Below are positions 60,757-64,000 of a DNA stretch of 64,000 bases, in pieces (positions within the stretch are counted from its first letter, which is position 1; each line of letters begins with the position of its first letter). The DNA comes from Streptomyces sp. Q6 (GTDB taxonomy: Bacteria > Actinomycetota > Actinomycetes > Streptomycetales > Streptomycetaceae), in the NCBI RefSeq assembly GCF_036967205.1, contig NZ_CP146023.1, positions 186,001 through 250,000 on the forward strand, read 5' to 3'. A program made the translations under genes and the position numbers. The notes under the pieces were generated by a model, which searched no databases, was not told the origin of the DNA, and saw only the letters and a list, made by a program, of their open reading frames with translations.

Positions 60757-61134
60757 ATGAAGCTGACAACCACTCGGTGCCGAGACGGTGCGGGCGCGCA
60801 GGTGACCATCGCCACGCGCATCCCCGCCATCGCCCAGCCGCTGCTCGAAGAACTGCCCGGCTCACGGGCCGTCGCACTCGATGTGTCGGACCTGGCCTCT
60901 GTACGCGCCTTCTGCGCCGACTGGAGCGGACCGGTCGACGCACTGGTTGCCAACGCGGGCGTGATGCTGCTCCCGACATGCGAGGTCAATGCCCACGGCT
61001 GGGAGACGCAGCTCTCCACCAACTACCTCGGCCACTGCGCCCTTGTCCCCGGCCTGCGCTCCAGGCGGCCGGGAACTCCCGCGGGGTCGTCGAGACCATG
61101 CGCACAACCCGCTGCGCCGACTCCGGGAACGTAG
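60757..61134 (+). pseudogene. Truncated short-chain dehydrogenase remnant
   Basis: AGAQVTIATR, AVALDVSDLASVRAFCADW, VDALVANAGVM and ETQLSTNYLGHCAL are the central part of an SDR of the retinol-dehydrogenase type. The N-terminal TGxxxGxG loop is missing, and after the LGH motif the frame runs into unrelated sequence, so the catalytic Tyr-x3-Lys is gone. The TetR gene follows 16 bp later. Confidence 0.7.
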
Positions 61135-61150
61135 AAGTGGAAGGCGTCCG

Positions 61151-61783
61151 ATGAGGTCTGTGACCCGGCGTCAGGCGCGCTATCACGCCGCACGTTCCGC
61201 CGCGTCCCGGGCGCAGGTGGTACGCACACTGGGGCGCCTGCTCGATTCCGGTGAGGCGTTCACCGAGATCAGCGTCCAGCGGATTCTGGAGGAAGCGGGC
61301 GTTTCCCGGGCCACGTTCTACTCGCACTTCCGCAGTAAGACCGACCTGTTGGTACAGCTCACCGACGAGTTGCGGCAGTCACTTCTGGCGCTCGTCCAGC
61401 AGTGGGACCTGAGGGCGCGCGAGGACGCCGCCGACCGGCTCGCCCGGTTCTTCGAGGACGTGCTCACGATTCACCGTGATCACCAGGGGGTGCTCACCGC
61501 CGTACGGGAGGCGGCGTCCTACGACGACTCCGTAGGTGACTTCTACACCGCGAACCTTGAAAGGTTCGACGAAACCGTGCTGCGGATTCTGCGCTCGGAG
61601 CAGGCCGCCGGGGCGACTCCGGACGACGTCGACGCTTCCGCCGCCAGCCGGATCATCATCTGGGGCGGAGCCCAGGCGATCGCCCAGCACATCGCGGTCG
61701 ATGACGGGAGTGGCGACGCCGTCTTCGCTCGCGAACTCGCTCAGATCTGGTGGCACGGAGCCTTCCGCCGCCCCACGGACTGA
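61151..61783 (+). CDS. TetR-family regulator
   Basis: 210 residues from ATG 61151 (GGAAGG upstream). The helix-turn-helix is ISVQRILEEAGVSRATFYSHFRSKTDLL across its helices. The C-terminal ligand domain ends IIWGGAQAIAQHIA...LAQIWWHGAF. It is of the type often linked to an SDR or oxidoreductase, and the SDR remnant just upstream may have been its partner. Its present target is unknown. Confidence 0.88.
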   Translation: MRSVTRRQARYHAARSAASRAQVVRTLGRLLDSGEAFTEISVQRILEEAGVSRATFYSHFRSKTDLLVQLTDELRQSLLALVQQWDLRAREDAADRLARFFEDVLTIHRDHQGVLTAVREAASYDDSVGDFYTANLERFDETVLRILRSEQAAGATPDDVDASAASRIIIWGGAQAIAQHIAVDDGSGDAVFARELAQIWWHGAFRRPTD

Positions 61784-61913
61784 AGACGAAGCACATCCGA
61801 AGCAACGTATCTCCATATATGCGGAATACCCTGCCGTGACTGTCCTATTGAACACATGTGAACGGCCTGAGGGTCGATGCGGCATGCCGCGAAGGAATTT
61901 GAGGGAGTGTCAG

Positions 61914-62183
61914 ATGCACCGTGAACTGCGGACAGTCACCCACTGGCAAGACAGGAGTGCCTGCAGACGTGAGGATCCCGAGCTCTTCTTCCCTATCGGT
62001 GACACCGGTCCGGCACTGGCCCAGATCGAGGAGGCCAAGGATGTGTGCCGGTATTGCGCCGTCATCGAGCCCTGCCTCGAGTGGGCCCTGGCGGCGCAGG
62101 AGGCCCACGGCATATGGGGGGCGACAACCGAGGCCGAACGGCGCCGACTTCGCCGCGCGGCGATCCGCACGGCGCAAGCCTGA
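61914..62183 (+). CDS. WhiB-family iron-sulfur regulator
   Basis: 89 residues from ATG 61914, 6 nt after GAGGGAG. Cluster ligands C17, C45, C48 and C54, the turn HGIWGATTEAE and a basic tail (ERRRLRRAAIR). The sequence WQDRSACRREDPELFFPIG is the standard WhiB/WhmD-like N-terminus. CACATGTG (61853-61860) lies 53 bp upstream. It is convergent with the amidase gene. Confidence 0.93.
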   Translation: MHRELRTVTHWQDRSACRREDPELFFPIGDTGPALAQIEEAKDVCRYCAVIEPCLEWALAAQEAHGIWGATTEAERRRLRRAAIRTAQA

Positions 62184-62204
62184 CCCGCCCGGCCGTCGGC
62201 CACA

Positions 62205-64000
62205 TCAGTCCTCCCAGTGGCGGACCGCCTTGGTCGCGGTGACATCACCGGCGTAGACGAGCGCCACGCGGTGGTTGAACTGGATGGTGTACATCTGCTT
62301 GCCGCCGATCACGACCGCCCCGCTGGAAGGGAAGTAGTCGTCGGTGGCGGTGGGTCCGGTGGTGGCGACGTACGCCTGGCCCGCCGGGATGGCGTACATG
62401 TTCAGCGGCGCCTGTGTGGAGGCGCCCAAGCCGGCCGGGTACTCGGCCTTGTCCGGGTAGCTCGAACCGTACACGGACACCGGAGCGGTGCCGGCGGGCC
62501 GGATGACCCGCACGCCGTAACTGATCCTGGTGTTGGCGCCGTCGGGGTTGTGGAACCAGACCTTGGCGCCGCTGTACCAGATCGCGGTCCAGTCGGCCTG
62601 CGTGTCCGCGACGACGAACTGCTGCCCCGACTGGGCGGTGCTGCCCCAGTCGTTGATCCGGTCGGTGCCGGCCGCTGTGCCATGGACCGCCTGGTCGCCG
62701 AAGAGCGGTGCCGTCTCATTCGGAGCGGTGCGCAGGAAGACGAAGTCGGCAGGCTGCTGTCTCTGTGTGCAGGCCGTCGTCTGCCCGGTCGGGTCGTCGG
62801 ACGGGCACACCTGGACGGTCTGCACGTTCTGGGCGAACGGTGGGTTGACCGTCACGACGTCGCCGGGCTGCGGCACCCCGGCGATGCCGCTCGCCGGAGC
62901 GCGCAGCAAGGTCATGAAATGCGCCCAGTCCCAGGAGGGGCCCGGGTCCCAGTGCATACCGGCGACCAGGGCCGAGTTGGGGCCGGCGACGTTGTCATGA
63001 CCGATGATGTGCTGCCGGTCCAACGGGATGCCGAACCGCGCGGCGAGGTACTGGACCAGGTAAGCCGTCGCCTCGTACTGCGCCTCGGTGTACCAGGCCG
63101 CGCCCTGGACTGCGAAGCCCTCGTGCTCGATGCCGATCGAGTGCAGGTTGCTCGAGTAGTTGCCCGCGTGGAAGGCGATGTTCTTGGTGGGCACCATCTG
63201 GGTGACCGTGCCGTCCGAGGACATCACGTAGTGCGTCGAGGCGGTGTTGGTGGGATTGGCCAGCCCTGCCACACCGACGTCGTAGGTGGTCTCCAGGTCG
63301 TGGATGAGGATGGTGTCGATCCTGATGCCGTTGGCCGGACGGTCGGAGACCTGGCTCCCCGCGGGAGATCCGGCGACGAAGGTGCAACGGACGGCGGGCG
63401 GGCACTCGGTGTCCGTGCCGGCCGCCGCCGCATCCGTACGCAGCGCGGCACGCTGCGAAGGCGCCGCGGCGAGGGACCGGTGGGCGTCCAGCCGGACCCG
63501 TTGGCCGTCCCGTGTCGTGACGGAGGCGCCGCTGCGCAGAGTGGCGAAGACGCGGTCGGCGAAGGCCGCCGCTCCTTGCTTCTCCTTGGACTGGCTGTAG
63601 CGGGCCACGGCGCCGTACCACCGGGAAGCGTCCGAGGGTGTCCCGCCGATCAGTTGTTTCTCGTACGAGGCGAGCAGCGCGGCACCGCCCCGGATGTTCG
63701 CCACGTCGTCCGCACGCAACTCGCGCGGGGACAGCCCCGTCAGCTCGGCGGCCTTCTGGAGGGTGTGCAGGGCCGGGTCCGAGGCCAGCGACTTCAGGTC
63801 GGCGCGGCCCACAGCCCCCGCGGCGCCGCCTGCCAGCATGCGAGGGGTGACGTCGGTGAGGTGCATGACTCCATAGCCGCCGTCCGTACTGGCCTGCGTA
63901 CCGTGCGAGTCCCAGCGCGACTCCTGGTAGGACAGCGCCAGCAGGAGGCCGGGCGGGACGTGGTACTCGGCTGCGGCGGACTCGAACGCCCGCTGCCGGG
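62205..64000 (-). CDS. N-acetylmuramoyl-L-alanine amidase with transglycosylase-like N-domain, 5' end outside window
   Basis: The frame stays open to the right edge, so the N-terminus is missing (at least 597 codons are visible). Near the edge, LLLALSYQESRWDSHG and DGGYGVMHLTDV are an SLT-type lysozyme/transglycosylase motif with its Glu. In the middle, ILIHDLETTYDVG, THYVMSSDGTVTQMVP, IAFHAGNYSSNLHSIGIEHEG and IIGHDNVAGPNSAL form an amidase_2/PGRP domain with zinc-site His residues. The C-terminal 200 residues resemble an SH3-like, wall-binding region. A secreted peptidoglycan hydrolase. The inner ATG at 63866 is not the true start. Confidence 0.88.
   Translation of the reverse strand, partial: RQRAFESAAAEYHVPPGLLLALSYQESRWDSHGTQASTDGGYGVMHLTDVTPRMLAGGAAGAVGRADLKSLASDPALHTLQKAAELTGLSPRELRADDVANIRGGAALLASYEKQLIGGTPSDASRWYGAVARYSQSKEKQGAAAFADRVFATLRSGASVTTRDGQRVRLDAHRSLAAAPSQRAALRTDAAAAGTDTECPPAVRCTFVAGSPAGSQVSDRPANGIRIDTILIHDLETTYDVGVAGLANPTNTASTHYVMSSDGTVTQMVPTKNIAFHAGNYSSNLHSIGIEHEGFAVQGAAWYTEAQYEATAYLVQYLAARFGIPLDRQHIIGHDNVAGPNSALVAGMHWDPGPSWDWAHFMTLLRAPASGIAGVPQPGDVVTVNPPFAQNVQTVQVCPSDDPTGQTTACTQRQQPADFVFLRTAPNETAPLFGDQAVHGTAAGTDRINDWGSTAQSGQQFVVADTQADWTAIWYSGAKVWFHNPDGANTRISYGVRVIRPAGTAPVSVYGSSYPDKAEYPAGLGASTQAPLNMYAIPAGQAYVATTGPTATDDYFPSSGAVVIGGKQMYTIQFNHRVALVYAGDVTATKAVRHWED

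Overview
The window is high-GC actinobacterial DNA, almost certainly from a Streptomyces. Evidence: strong G/C third-position bias, WhiB-family and SsgA-family developmental proteins, very large LuxR (LAL) regulators, an F420-type luciferase-like oxidoreductase and many TetR regulators. The gene content is accessory: there are no ribosomal, tRNA or core operons, many paralogues and many decaying genes. A terminal arm of the linear chromosome or a large linear plasmid fits best; this is inference.

Layout. 1-7.3 kb: two tandem copies of a replication-type module (archaeo-eukaryotic primase-polymerase, D5/P4-type primase-helicase, small DUF6009-like protein). They are separated by a 1-kb spacer with four iteron-like repeats, and the second primase-polymerase has lost catalytic motifs. 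7.3-12.4 kb: hydrolases, an ECF sigma factor, a frameshifted transglycosylase remnant, a thioesterase and an SsgA-like protein. 12.4-15.2 kb: LAL regulator A. 15.7-20.7 kb: a broken zinc dehydrogenase, WhiB, a 2-hydroxyacid dehydrogenase, an acyl-CoA-dehydrogenase-like protein, and a HAD hydrolase with an LLM oxidoreductase. 21-24 kb: TetR with a divergent DHA2 efflux pump, and an SRPBCC protein. 24-31 kb: a signalling block of two LAL regulators, a stand-alone receiver and a NarL-type response regulator. 31.4-40 kb: a membrane and stress block (DUF308 protein, SsgA-like, broken whiB, PrsW, SPW protein, FtsH, CHASE3 histidine kinase, a kinase-like protein without the phospho-histidine). 40-45 kb: panE and def pseudogenes, GNAT, Bax1-like membrane protein, TetR, two unknowns. 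45-51 kb: ilvC, three alpha/beta hydrolases, an XRE/MmyB regulator, a creatininase-family amidohydrolase and an msrA remnant. 51-57 kb: LAL regulator B, then a TetR with a divergent aldehyde dehydrogenase. 57-64 kb: an MBL-fold remnant, two SDRs, a membrane-anchored ricin-type lectin, an SDR remnant, TetR, WhiB and a large amidase that runs off the right edge.

How parts work together. The left end looks like a plasmid or satellite replication locus. Two related TetR genes (21.6 and 54.9 kb) each sit divergent to an effector gene (efflux pump, aldehyde dehydrogenase), with the same operator-like box between them, so they probably form one regulatory circuit. LAL regulators A and B share long identical blocks inside otherwise diverged genes, which points to gene conversion. 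About ten decayed genes, several with a mutational lesion that can be read directly, show relaxed selection across the region. A palindromic CACRTGTG-type motif recurs in many intergenic gaps and may mark a shared regulator.
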